Shown in pieces: positions 8,219 through 15,856 of a stretch of DNA of 64,000 nucleotides. A model generated the notes under the pieces. That model saw nothing but the letters and a program-made list of their open reading frames with translations, had not been told where the DNA came from and ran no database searches. Within the stretch, counting starts at the first letter, position 1, and each line of letters starts with the position of its first letter. Made by a program: the position numbers and the translations under genes. Origin of the DNA: Microbulbifer sp. Q7 (GTDB taxonomy: Bacteria > Pseudomonadota > Gammaproteobacteria > Pseudomonadales > Cellvibrionaceae); the NCBI RefSeq assembly GCF_001639145.1, contig NZ_LROY01000002.1, positions 1,892,501 to 1,956,500 on the forward strand, given 5' to 3'.

Positions 8219-8692
8219 TTACGGAGCAGGGGCAGAACCACCTGCAGCGGCAGCGGCAGTACGGCAGTTAGCCGGCACGTGCTTAGCAAGACCTGCAGCC
8301 AAATTACAAGCCCATACAATCGGGGACTCTGCGGTAGCTTGGGTAGGAGTGAAAGTCACTTGGGGCTCAGTTGTGGCACCGGTGCCCTGAGTGCCGCCCA
8401 TGGTTACAGAGATAGCACCACCATCGGCGATCGCAATATCCGCAACATAGTCAGTGCCGCCTGCAGGGAAAGTATATCCAGTAGCAGCCTCAGTAACGTT
8501 AGCCAAGCCACCGATTGAAGCGGCTGTTTCAGCGACTGCAGTTTTGGCTTCTGCGGCCAGAGCTACACCTTCAGCAACCTTCGCACGAATGGTGTAGTCC
8601 TGGTAAGCAGGCAGAGCAACTGCAGCCAAGATACAAACGATCGCAACCACGATCATCAATTCAATAAGAGTGAAACCCTGTTGTTTCTTCAT
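8219..8692 (-). CDS. pilA: Type IV major pilin (prepilin)
   Basis: The 157-residue protein starts [18 protein letters not shown], a textbook type IV-a prepilin leader cut by PilD after Gly6, with the conserved Glu at mature position 5. The hydrophobic alpha-1 helix continues to LPAYQDY. Cys129 and Cys143 form the C-terminal D-loop disulfide. The tail after the D-loop, [14 protein letters not shown], is low-complexity and includes Ser153. In some Pseudomonas pilins a C-terminal serine carries a glycan, so this could be a modification site (inference). The gene is divergent from pilB and followed by its own terminator, fitting a highly expressed monocistron. Pili assembled from it would serve twitching, adhesion or DNA uptake. 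Confidence 0.93.
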   Translation of the reverse strand: MKKQQGFTLIELMIVVAIVCILAAVALPAYQDYTIRAKVAEGVALAAEAKTAVAETAASIGGLANVTEAATGYTFPAGGTDYVADIAIADGGAISVTMGGTQGTGATTEPQVTFTPTQATAESPIVWACNLAAGLAKHVPANCRTAAAAAGGSAPAP

Positions 8693-9202
8693 TTGTAACC
8701 GTCTCCATACAGACTGTTGTTGTTAGGTGAAATCCCGTCAGGAAGTCGCCGATTACAATACCGGCAATGTGGCAAAACGCGCAAGCACGAAACCCCCAAA
8801 AAGACATCGCGTTCGACGGAATTCATGCCACAGAAGCACAATATACGTACAATTAATCTAAATTTTGTACAGACTATCGGGCTTGGTGACAGAATTTGTC
8901 AGGTATTACCAGCTACTAGGGTTTCTGGTCATGAGATATTTTCCTCCTTTTACCTTGAAGAGTAAATTTTTGTACTGCAGGCGAGGTGGAATTCAGGGCT
9001 GGACTTCAAAATTGGACCTTGCTGCTAGGAAGATATGCAGTTCACAAGTTCCATAAACGCCCCATCAGGGTCATTGGCTGGCATCAGGTTATTCGTTATA
9101 TTGACACCACTCTGGACAGTCAAAAATTCTTTACTGACAGCACTTTAAGAACAAGTTTTAAACAAAGATAACATCCTCGCATACTTACAGTAACGGTCTC
9201 CC
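8693..9202. other. Divergent pilA/pilB intergenic region
   Basis: About 510 bases carry the promoters of pilA (leftward) and pilBCD (rightward). I searched for a sigma-54 -24/-12 element for pilA and found none with both conserved halves. Short frames at 8717-9171 have no protein-like features. No tRNA or strong hairpin is visible. Confidence 0.5.
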
Positions 9203-10912
9203 ATGAGCAGCACTCCCTTGAGCGGCCTAGCCAAGCGGCTGGTTTCCGACAATGCCATTGATGAATCAACGGCGCAATCGGCCGTCAAAGCAGCCAAACG
9301 CGAGGGGCAAACTTTTGCTCAGCACGCGGTGGAGGCCAAGCTGATCAAGAGTCGAGAGCTGGCCAATATCGCCTCCGTTGCTTTCGGCACCCCCCTATTT
9401 GACCTCTCCAGCTACAACTTTGAATTGCTTCCTAGAGATGTCGTCGACGAAAAACTGATCAGCAAGCATTTCGCGCTGCCGCTGTACAAACGCGGCAATC
9501 GCTTGTTTGTAGCTGTAGCAGACCCAACCAACCTCGCCGGGCTTGATGAGATCAATTTCAACACAGGGCTCAATACCGATGCTGTGCTGGTAGAAGCTGA
9601 TAAGCTCGCAAAGGCGATCGAAAGCTATCTATCCAATGGCGGCGATATCGGCGGCCTGGAAGGGCTGGATGATGAAGACCTGGATAGCCTCGATGTAGAG
9701 GGAGGGGAATCCAAGCGAGATGACGACAGCGAACCCGGTGGCGACGAGGCACCAGTCGTTCGTTTTGTGAACAAGGTGCTGCTGGACGCTATCCGCACCG
9801 GTGCTTCAGACATCCATTTCGAACCCTACGAAAAGCTGTATCGAGTTCGTCTTCGCACCGATGGCGTGCTACATGAAGTAGCCCGGCCTCCGATCCAGCT
9901 GGCGACCCGGATCTCTGCCCGCCTGAAGGTGATGTCCAAGATGGATATCTCCGAGCGCCGGGTGCCCCAAGACGGCCGCATCAAGATGAAGCTGTCCAAG
10001 ACCAAGGCCATCGATTTTCGGGTAAACAGCCTGCCTACCCTGTGGGGCGAAAAGATCGTTCTGCGGATTCTGGATCCCTCCTCTGCCAAGCTGGGCATCG
10101 ATGCTCTGGGTTACGAGGAGGAGCAGAAGAAGATCTATATGGATGCGCTGGCCCAGCCGCAGGGCATGATTCTGGTTACCGGGCCTACCGGCTCCGGCAA
10201 AACCGTCTCCCTGTATACCGGACTGAATATCCTGAATACTGCAGAGCGCAATATTTCTACTGCGGAGGATCCGGTGGAGATCAACCTGGAGGGTATCAAC
10301 CAGGTCAACGTCTCTAATAAGGTAGGGCTGAACTTCGCTGAGGCACTGCGCTCCTTCCTGCGACAGGACCCGGATATTGTGATGGTGGGGGAAATCCGGG
10401 ACCTGGAAACGGCCGAAATTGCGATCAAAGCCGCGCAAACTGGCCACTTAGTGCTCTCTACCCTGCACACCAACTCCGCCCCTGAAACCCTGACGCGCTT
10501 GATGAATATGGGGGTCCCTACTTTCAATATTGCCACTTCGGTCAGCGTGATTATCGCCCAGCGCCTTGCGCGGCGGCTGTGCGGAGAGTGTAAAAAGCCC
10601 GCACAGTTACCGGAAGAGGTCCTGAAGGAAGAGGGCTTTGATGCGGTGACCATCCCCCAAGAGCAGTGGAAAATATATCAACCAGTAGGCTGCGAGCACT
10701 GCTCTAATGGATACAAAGGGCGTGTGGGTGTGTATGAAGTGGTTCGCATCACTGATGGAATTTCGCGCATTATAATGGAGGGAGGCAACTCCATTCAGAT
10801 TGCAGATCAGGCGAGAAAAGAGGGCTTCAACAATTTGCGCACTTCAGCGTTGCGCAAGGTGGTGATGGGGGTTACCAGCCTGGAAGAAGCCAACCGCGTC
10901 ACCAACGATTAA
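9203..10912 (+). CDS. pilB: Type IV pilus assembly ATPase PilB
   Basis: The 569-residue protein is the hexameric GspE/PilB-type extension motor on the cytosolic face of the inner membrane. An N-terminal MshEN/GspII-type region (to about residue 150) includes the HFALPLYKRGNRLFVAVADP segment. The ATPase core has the Walker A GPTGSGKT at about residues 326-333, an Asp box around DPVEINLEGINQ, Walker B DPDIVMVGEIRD, and the His box TGHLVLSTLHTN. CGECKK and CEHC supply the four cysteines of the zinc site typical of PilB and GspE but not of PilT. It is the first gene of pilBCD, divergent from pilA. Length is normal for the family. Confidence 0.97.
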   Translation: MSSTPLSGLAKRLVSDNAIDESTAQSAVKAAKREGQTFAQHAVEAKLIKSRELANIASVAFGTPLFDLSSYNFELLPRDVVDEKLISKHFALPLYKRGNRLFVAVADPTNLAGLDEINFNTGLNTDAVLVEADKLAKAIESYLSNGGDIGGLEGLDDEDLDSLDVEGGESKRDDDSEPGGDEAPVVRFVNKVLLDAIRTGASDIHFEPYEKLYRVRLRTDGVLHEVARPPIQLATRISARLKVMSKMDISERRVPQDGRIKMKLSKTKAIDFRVNSLPTLWGEKIVLRILDPSSAKLGIDALGYEEEQKKIYMDALAQPQGMILVTGPTGSGKTVSLYTGLNILNTAERNISTAEDPVEINLEGINQVNVSNKVGLNFAEALRSFLRQDPDIVMVGEIRDLETAEIAIKAAQTGHLVLSTLHTNSAPETLTRLMNMGVPTFNIATSVSVIIAQRLARRLCGECKKPAQLPEEVLKEEGFDAVTIPQEQWKIYQPVGCEHCSNGYKGRVGVYEVVRITDGISRIIMEGGNSIQIADQARKEGFNNLRTSALRKVVMGVTSLEEANRVTND

Positions 10913-10946
10913 ATCAGTCTAACGATAAGAAATCAGGATTAATGAC

Positions 10947-12164
10947 ATGGCCAAAGCCGCCGCTACCGCAGTTGCCTATATCTATAAGGGCGTAGATGCC
11001 AAGGGCAACAAGGTTGAGGGAGAAGTCAACAGCACCAACCCAGCCTTGATCAAAGCCCAATTGCGTCGCCAAGGCATCATTGCCAACAAGGTACAAAAAA
11101 AGCCCAAGCCGCTGTTTGGCGGCAATAAAAGGGTCAAGCCAGGTGATATTGCCATTTTTACTCGGCAGATGGCTACGATGATGAGGGCTGGTGTGCCACT
11201 GGTGCAAAGCTTCGAGATCGTCGCAGACGGATTAGACAATGAGGGACTCAAGGAGCTGATTTTCAAGATTCGTGACGATGTTGCCTCGGGCACGGCGTTT
11301 GCGGACGCTCTACGCAAATATCCCCTTTACTTCGACAACCTGTTCTGCAATCTGGTTGCATCCGGAGAGCAGTCCGGCGCATTGGAAACCATGCTGGATA
11401 GGATTGCCACCTATAAGGAAAAAACCGAATCGCTAAAAGCCAAGATCAAGAAGGCCATGACTTACCCCATTGCGGTTTTGGTTGTAGCTGTTGTTGTAAC
11501 AGCCATCCTTCTAGTAAAAGTAGTGCCGCAATTTGCGCAGACTTTCTCCAGTTTCGGTGCCGACTTACCAGCATTTACGCTTTTTGTTCTCAGTATCTCC
11601 GAGTGGATGCAGGCAAACTGGCTTATTGCTTTTGTCGGAATCGTTGTAGTGGTAGGTGGCACACTGGAGATAAAAAAACGCAACAAAAATGTCGCCAACT
11701 TCTTCGACAGACTGATGTTACGATTACCAGTGCTTGGGCAGATAACATACAACTCCATCGCCGCTCGCTACGCGCGAACCTTGTCGACAACGTTTGCCGC
11801 CGGTGTACCACTGATCGATGCGTTGAAGTCGGTAGCCGGCGCCACTGGTAATGTCGTGTACGAGGAAGCCACCCTAAAAATTCGTGACTCCGTAGCGACT
11901 GGTATCCCTCTGAATGGCGCCATGCGTGCATCTGGCCTCTATCCAACCATGCTGGTACAGATGGCAGCCATCGGCGAGGAGTCTGGTGCACTGGACGAAA
12001 TGCTCGGCAAGGCCGCAGACTTCTATGAAGAGGCTGTCGATAATATGGTCGATAACCTTACTACCCTGATGGAGCCAATGATCATGGCGGTGCTTGGCAT
12101 TCTCGTCGGTGGCCTGATGATCGCCATGTACCTCCCCATCTTCCAGCTCGGCCAGGTGGTCTAA
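10947..12164 (+). CDS. pilC: Type IV pilus inner-membrane platform protein PilC
   Basis: The 405-residue protein has the two repeated GspF domains of PilC. Each contains a FxxxLxxxxxxGxPL-type segment (FTRQMATMMRAGVPLVQSFE and ARTLSTTFAAGVPLIDALK) and is followed by membrane helices, one at about residues 170-195, one at about 215-235 and one near the C-terminus (MIMAVLGILVGGLMIAMYLPIF). PilC couples the PilB and PilT motors to the growing pilus. The gene starts 34 bases after pilB and is followed 17 bases later by pilD, so the three form an operon. Confidence 0.96.
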   Translation: MAKAAATAVAYIYKGVDAKGNKVEGEVNSTNPALIKAQLRRQGIIANKVQKKPKPLFGGNKRVKPGDIAIFTRQMATMMRAGVPLVQSFEIVADGLDNEGLKELIFKIRDDVASGTAFADALRKYPLYFDNLFCNLVASGEQSGALETMLDRIATYKEKTESLKAKIKKAMTYPIAVLVVAVVVTAILLVKVVPQFAQTFSSFGADLPAFTLFVLSISEWMQANWLIAFVGIVVVVGGTLEIKKRNKNVANFFDRLMLRLPVLGQITYNSIAARYARTLSTTFAAGVPLIDALKSVAGATGNVVYEEATLKIRDSVATGIPLNGAMRASGLYPTMLVQMAAIGEESGALDEMLGKAADFYEEAVDNMVDNLTTLMEPMIMAVLGILVGGLMIAMYLPIFQLGQVV

Positions 12165-12181
12165 CCGACAAGAACGGAAAA

Positions 12182-13066
12182 ATGTCCGAATATTTAATTT
12201 CTAATCAAGCGCTGCTAACAAGCAGCGCTTTTATTTTAGGCCTGCTCATCGGCAGCTTCCTCAACGTGGTCATCCACCGCCTGCCCATCATGATGGAACT
12301 GGAATACCAGCGGGATTTTTACAGTTACTTTGAGAAAACGCCTTCCGCCGAAGACCAGAAAGCGCTGGCGCAAACCTATAATCTGGTGCTGCCCCACTCT
12401 CATTGCCCCAAGTGCGAGACAGAGATCAAGCCCTGGCAGAACATCCCTGTGGTCAGCTACCTGCTGCTGCGGGGTAAATGCGGAAACTGCGATGCCCCCA
12501 TATCCAAACGCTACCCGCTGGTGGAACTCGCTACCGGTATTCTTACCGCTGTTGTGGTGTGGCAGCTGGGCTTTACCTGGCAGGCGCTGGCGGGGGTGTT
12601 GTTTACCTGGGCGTTGATTGCGCTTACCGGGATTGATTTCGACAAGCAGCTGCTACCCGACAACATCACCCTGCCCCTGCTGTGGGCCGGCCTGCTGATC
12701 AACCTGTGGGGCGTGTTTGTGCCACTGCAGGATGCGGTAATCGGCGCGATCGCCGGCTATCTGGCGCTGTGGAGTGTGTTTCATATCTTCAAGCTGGTAA
12801 CCGGCAAGGAAGGTATGGGGGCGGGAGACTTCAAGATTCTCGCCGCTATCGGTGCCTGGTTTGGCTGGCAGGTACTGCCGCTGGTGATTCTGCTCTCCGC
12901 GGCAGTGGGTGCGCTGGTGGGTATTCTGTGGACGCTGATTTCCGGGCGGGACAAGAACCTGCCCATCGCCTTCGGCCCCTATCTCGCCGGTGCCGCCTGG
13001 ATCGCCATGCTGTGGGGCGAGCAGATCATGGGGTGGTATTTTCGGGTTTCCGGGCTAAGCACTTAG
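12182..13066 (+). CDS. pilD: Type IV prepilin peptidase and N-methyltransferase PilD
   Basis: This 294-residue bifunctional aspartyl protease/methyltransferase of the inner membrane cleaves and N-methylates PilA. The cytosolic loop carries the two CxxC pairs (CPKC at about 75 and CGNC at about 100). The catalytic aspartates fit in ALTGIDFDKQLLPD and in GKEGMGAGDFKILAAIGAWFGW (GxGD motif). Six to eight hydrophobic segments surround them. It closes the pilBCD operon, and its substrate gene pilA is 3.5 kb away. Length and order match Pseudomonas pilD. Confidence 0.96.
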   Translation: MSEYLISNQALLTSSAFILGLLIGSFLNVVIHRLPIMMELEYQRDFYSYFEKTPSAEDQKALAQTYNLVLPHSHCPKCETEIKPWQNIPVVSYLLLRGKCGNCDAPISKRYPLVELATGILTAVVVWQLGFTWQALAGVLFTWALIALTGIDFDKQLLPDNITLPLLWAGLLINLWGVFVPLQDAVIGAIAGYLALWSVFHIFKLVTGKEGMGAGDFKILAAIGAWFGWQVLPLVILLSAAVGALVGILWTLISGRDKNLPIAFGPYLAGAAWIAMLWGEQIMGWYFRVSGLST

Positions 13067-13100
13067 CCAAATGGCTCTGAGACCTGATGTACAATGACGG

Positions 13101-13130
13101 TTAGGGTAAGGTGGCTAAACGGTATATAAT
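13101..13130 (+). promoter_or_regulatory. Probable sigma-70 promoter of the toxin-antitoxin pair
   Basis: A perfect TATAAT at 13125-13130 lies about 33 bases before the antitoxin start. The -35 region is weak (TTAGGG, 18 bases upstream). GGAG precedes the ATG. Such a promoter would make the pair independent of pilBCD. Confidence 0.5.
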
Positions 13131-13162
13131 TTGTCCAGCCATACTGGCGTGCGGAGAATTCT

Positions 13163-13363
13163 ATGGAAATTCAACAACTTAGCGTTAGCGAGCGTATCGT
13201 ACTAGCTCAGGAGCTGTGGGAAAGTGTGCTTGCCGAACAAAACAAAATTGAATTGAGCCAAGCCCAAAGAGATGTGCTCGATGCCCGGCTCGCCGCTTAC
13301 GAAGTAGATAGTAACCCAGGCTCAGATTGGGACTCTGTCAAAGCTCGTATTACTCGAAAGTAA
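13163..13363 (+). CDS. Antitoxin-like addiction-module component (TIGR02574 type)
   Basis: The 66-residue acidic protein shows the pattern of the short 'addiction module component' family: MEIQQLSVSERIVLAQELWESV, then LSQAQRDVLDARLAAYEVDS, then a DWDSVKARI tail. Such proteins bind and neutralise a RelE/ParE-fold toxin encoded directly after them. Here the stop TAA overlaps the toxin ATG (TAATG), so the two are translationally coupled. The pair sits between pilD and coaE, genes that are adjacent or nearly so in many relatives, which suggests an insertion. Confidence 0.82.
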   Translation: MEIQQLSVSERIVLAQELWESVLAEQNKIELSQAQRDVLDARLAAYEVDSNPGSDWDSVKARITRK

Positions 13364-13659
13364 TGGCATATTCGCTTTATATCCGCCCTGATGCTGAAGC
13401 GGATTTAGCTAGCGCGTACGAGTTTTATGAAGAATGCCGCGACGGCTTAGGGTCGGATTTCCTACTTTGTGTTGAGGAAGGGTTTTCTAGGATTCAACAT
13501 AACCCAGAGTCATATCCGTGCGTACACAAAGACATACGGCGCCTTCTTATCCACCGCTTCCCCTACAGCATTTTCTATACTCCTCGTGGTTCACGCTTGA
13601 TTGTGCTCGCCGTACTCCATTGCGCTAGGGCTCCTGCAACCTTGAAAGCTCGCACTTAA
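13363..13659 (+). CDS. RelE/ParE-superfamily toxin
   Basis: The 98-residue protein begins MAYSLYIRPDAEADLASAYEFYE, the usual start of ParE/RelE toxins (beta strand, then DAExDLxxAxxYY helix). It ends with the IHRFPYSIFYTPRGSRLIVLAVLHCAR strand pair of the family. ParE-type members poison gyrase and RelE-type members cleave mRNA; the C-terminal HCARAP is where family members often carry R or H residues, but activity cannot be decided here. The start overlaps the antitoxin stop by one base. The frame can be extended upstream to 13327, but only by running inside the antitoxin gene. Confidence 0.82.
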   Translation: MAYSLYIRPDAEADLASAYEFYEECRDGLGSDFLLCVEEGFSRIQHNPESYPCVHKDIRRLLIHRFPYSIFYTPRGSRLIVLAVLHCARAPATLKART

Positions 13660-13674
13660 AGGGTGAGCGCACCA

Positions 13675-14286
13675 ATGTTTATTATTGGCCTAACCGGGGG
13701 TATCGGCAGTGGCAAATCCGCCGCAGCAGCGCGCTTTCGGCACCATGGCGTTAACGTGGTGGATGCGGATCAGGCCGCACGGGTGGTGGTTGAACCGGGC
13801 CGACCGGCGCTGGATGCGATTGCACAGCACTTTGGAACGGGCGTGATTCTGCCGGAAGGTGGGCTCAACCGGGCGGCACTGCGCACACTGGTATTTGATA
13901 ATCCCGAAGAACGACGCTGGCTGGAACAGCTGACTCACCCGCTGATCCGGGAGGAAATTATTTCCTCTTTGGCCGCGAGCGCGGAAACCCATTCTGCCCG
14001 CTACGCAATCCTCGAATCCCCTCTGCTACTGGAGACCAACCAGTCCGAGCTTGTACAGCGTGTGTGCGTTGTGGACATCCCGGAGGAGCTTCAGCTTGCC
14101 CGAGCGCGCGCGCGGGATGCCAATTCCGTGGATCAGATCCGCAAGATCATGGCCGCACAACTGCCCCGCGCGGAGCGGTGTGCAAAGGCCGACGATATTC
14201 TGGATAATAGCGGCTCGCTGGAGTTTCTTAATGCGCAAGTGGACGCGCTTCACCAGAAATACGTGCAACTGGCCACGCAAACCTGA
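13675..14286 (+). CDS. coaE: Dephospho-CoA kinase
   Basis: It catalyses the last step of coenzyme A synthesis, phosphorylating the 3'-hydroxyl of dephospho-CoA with ATP. The protein has the P-loop GLTGGIGSGKS at its N-terminus, the DADQAARVVVEPG substrate region, THPLIREEI, and LESPLLLE in the lid area. Length (203 residues) is normal. I use the ATG at 13675; an in-frame GTG at 13663 has AAAGG too close to serve it well. Order pilD-coaE-yacG is the usual one in Pseudomonas-like genomes, here with a toxin-antitoxin pair between pilD and coaE. Confidence 0.95.
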   Translation: MFIIGLTGGIGSGKSAAAARFRHHGVNVVDADQAARVVVEPGRPALDAIAQHFGTGVILPEGGLNRAALRTLVFDNPEERRWLEQLTHPLIREEIISSLAASAETHSARYAILESPLLLETNQSELVQRVCVVDIPEELQLARARARDANSVDQIRKIMAAQLPRAERCAKADDILDNSGSLEFLNAQVDALHQKYVQLATQT

Positions 14287-14299
14287 TAGCTGTTTATTT

Positions 14300-14506
14300 A
14301 TGTCTGACCGCCCTACTGTCGCCTGCCCCACCTGTAAAAAACCAATCGAGTGGACCCCGGAAAACCGCCACCGCCCGTTCTGCTGTGAGCGTTGCAAGCT
14401 CATCGACCTGGGCGAGTGGGCCAGTGAGGGGCACAAGATTCCGGGGCAGCCGGTCTTTGACGATGTGATGAGCGAAGACCTGGACCCCACCAAGACCCGC
14501 CACTGA
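14300..14506 (+). CDS. yacG: DNA gyrase inhibitor / zinc protein YacG
   Basis: The 68-residue protein has one zinc site of CPTC and CCERC type in VACPTCKKPIEW and RPFCCERCKLIDLGEWASE, the signature of YacG. The E. coli protein binds GyrB and inhibits gyrase. A Glu/Asp-rich tail follows. It starts 13 bases after coaE and is the last gene of this rightward run. The next genes are convergent, with only 14 bases between stops. Confidence 0.94.
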   Translation: MSDRPTVACPTCKKPIEWTPENRHRPFCCERCKLIDLGEWASEGHKIPGQPVFDDVMSEDLDPTKTRH

Positions 14507-14520
14507 TCCGCCACTGACCC

Positions 14521-15021
14521 TTATCGGTCAGCCAGCCACAGCCGCGCTTTCAGTCCCCACTTAGACGTCATCCCTGACGTGACCGCACTCACCTTGCCCT
14601 CGGTATCCACAATCGCGATCGAGGGGGTTACCTGCAGGCCCCAACTATTACTGAGTGCGCCGGACGGGTCGTTGATGGTGCGGAACTTCAGACTGTGTTG
14701 TTGCTGATAGGTGGCCACCTCTTCCGGGGTGCCGGATTGCAGGGCGATGGTGATGACCTGGTGCTCGCTGGCCAAGTCGGAAACTGCCGGGGACACCACG
14801 CGGCAATACCCACACCAGGTGGCCCAGAAGTAAATCAGTACCGGGCCTTGCTGGGTCATTTTCTGCAGACTGACGGGCAGGCCGTTGATGTCCGGGGCCA
14901 GCAGTTCCGGCGCCTGCCCCTTGGGCATATTGCGGCTGTGGTACCAGGACACAGAACTGACGATGATGGCCGCCAGCACGACAAATTTTGCCAGAGACCA
15001 GACGGCACTTTTTATCTTCAT
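14521..15021 (-). CDS. Membrane-anchored thioredoxin-like protein disulfide oxidoreductase (TlpA/ScsD-like)
   Basis: The 166-residue protein has an N-terminal membrane anchor (about residues 8-25) and a periplasmic thioredoxin fold. The active site is WATWCGYC followed by RVVSPAVSDLA, and the cis-proline loop reads LQVTPSIAIVD. It is likely a thiol-disulfide exchange protein working outside the cytoplasm. ScsD, TlpA and ResA are possible relatives, and the partner is unknown. The start overlaps the stop of trmO by four bases (ATGA), so the two are co-translated although their roles differ. Confidence 0.82.
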   Translation of the reverse strand: MKIKSAVWSLAKFVVLAAIIVSSVSWYHSRNMPKGQAPELLAPDINGLPVSLQKMTQQGPVLIYFWATWCGYCRVVSPAVSDLASEHQVITIALQSGTPEEVATYQQQHSLKFRTINDPSGALSNSWGLQVTPSIAIVDTEGKVSAVTSGMTSKWGLKARLWLADR

Positions 15022-15740
15022 TTTTCTTCTCCAGTCGTCTCTCTTTCATTAGGCAGCGGGCTCAACCCCACCACCTGTATTGCGCCGTCCTGATAACGCC
15101 ACTGCAAGTTAAACCCGCACAGCGCCATACCGTAAATCCGTTGTGGATCGGGCTGCTGGTAGGCGGGCTTTGGATCCTGCGCGAGCACCTGTGTAATCAA
15201 CGCCGCGAGATCGGTGCCCCAGTCGTCGCGGTAGCCCTGAGCAGTCTGCGTGATTGCCTGGGGAATATGCACGGTAGTGGCCGGTGGCGCGGACTCGGCC
15301 AGCTCACTGACCGCATCGGGAACGCTATCGGCGTAGGGAATGTAGGGTTTGATATCGAGAATCGGCGTGCCCTGTAACAGGTCGGCACCGGCAACGATTA
15401 ACTCTACCTTGGGGTGCGTGCGCACTTCGATCAGGCGCACCACTGACAGGCCGATATTATTGGGGCGAAATGGCGAGCGGGTGGCGAATACGCCGAGTTT
15501 TTTATTGCCGCCAAGGCGCGGCGGGCGCACCTTGGGTGACCACTGGCCGGCGACCTGGTGGAATTGCCAGGTGAGCCACAGGTGACTGTGCTGTTCGAGC
15601 CCGCTGACTGCTTCCGGGTCATCATACGGCGGCAGCAGTTCGATGGCCGCGCGGCTGGCATCCGCCAGCAGGGGCTGCCGGGGGATGCCGAACTTTTCGG
15701 TGAAGCAGGAATGGGTAGTGGCGATTGGGGTTATCTGCAT
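15018..15740 (-). CDS. trmO: tRNA m6t6A37 methyltransferase TrmO (TsaA/YaeB family)
   Basis: The 240-residue SAM-dependent enzyme methylates N6 of t6A37 in threonine tRNAs. The N-terminal beta-barrel domain shows the family landmarks PIATTHSCFTEKFGIPRQP, LEQHSHLWLTWQFH, FATRSPFRPNNIGLSVVRL and GTPILDIKPYIPYAD. The C-terminal extension with YGMALCGFNLQWRY is also seen in the E. coli protein. Upstream lie a triple 15-base repeat and REP-like palindromes rather than another gene. Confidence 0.93.
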   Translation of the reverse strand: MQITPIATTHSCFTEKFGIPRQPLLADASRAAIELLPPYDDPEAVSGLEQHSHLWLTWQFHQVAGQWSPKVRPPRLGGNKKLGVFATRSPFRPNNIGLSVVRLIEVRTHPKVELIVAGADLLQGTPILDIKPYIPYADSVPDAVSELAESAPPATTVHIPQAITQTAQGYRDDWGTDLAALITQVLAQDPKPAYQQPDPQRIYGMALCGFNLQWRYQDGAIQVVGLSPLPNERETTGEEK

Positions 15741-15749
15741 GTCTCTTGT

Positions 15750-15852
15750 GTAGATACGCTGCGCTTATCTTCCCTACGAAAGTGTCTTATACGAAAGTGC
15801 CGTATACGAAAGTGCCGTATTTGTAGGGGGGATAAGCGTAGCGCATCCACCA
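15750..15852. repeat. REP-like inverted pair flanking three 15-base tandem repeats
   Basis: Three contiguous copies of a 15-base unit, ACGAAAGTGCCGTAT (first copy with two changes), occupy 15776-15820. They are bracketed by two REP-like palindromes in opposite orientation. The right one at 15823-15852 reads GTAGGGGGGATAAGCG then TAGCGCATCCACCA, and the left one at about 15750-15776 is its degenerate inverse. The block lies between trmO and the succinate-semialdehyde dehydrogenase gene. Confidence 0.8.
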
Positions 15853-15856
15853 ATGA

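Noticed and set aside
8700..8960. Sigma-54 promoter for pilA
   Set aside because: Expected for pilA in Pseudomonas, but no TGGCA...TTGC pair with correct spacing was found on the minus strand. The nearest TGGCAT lacks any matching -12 element.
8717..9171. Small coding frames between pilA and pilB
   Set aside because: No Shine-Dalgarno in place, no family pattern and biased composition; the stretch is better read as a divergent promoter region.
15776..15820. CRISPR-like array
   Set aside because: Three directly abutting 15-base repeats without spacers and with no cas genes nearby; this is a simple tandem repeat.
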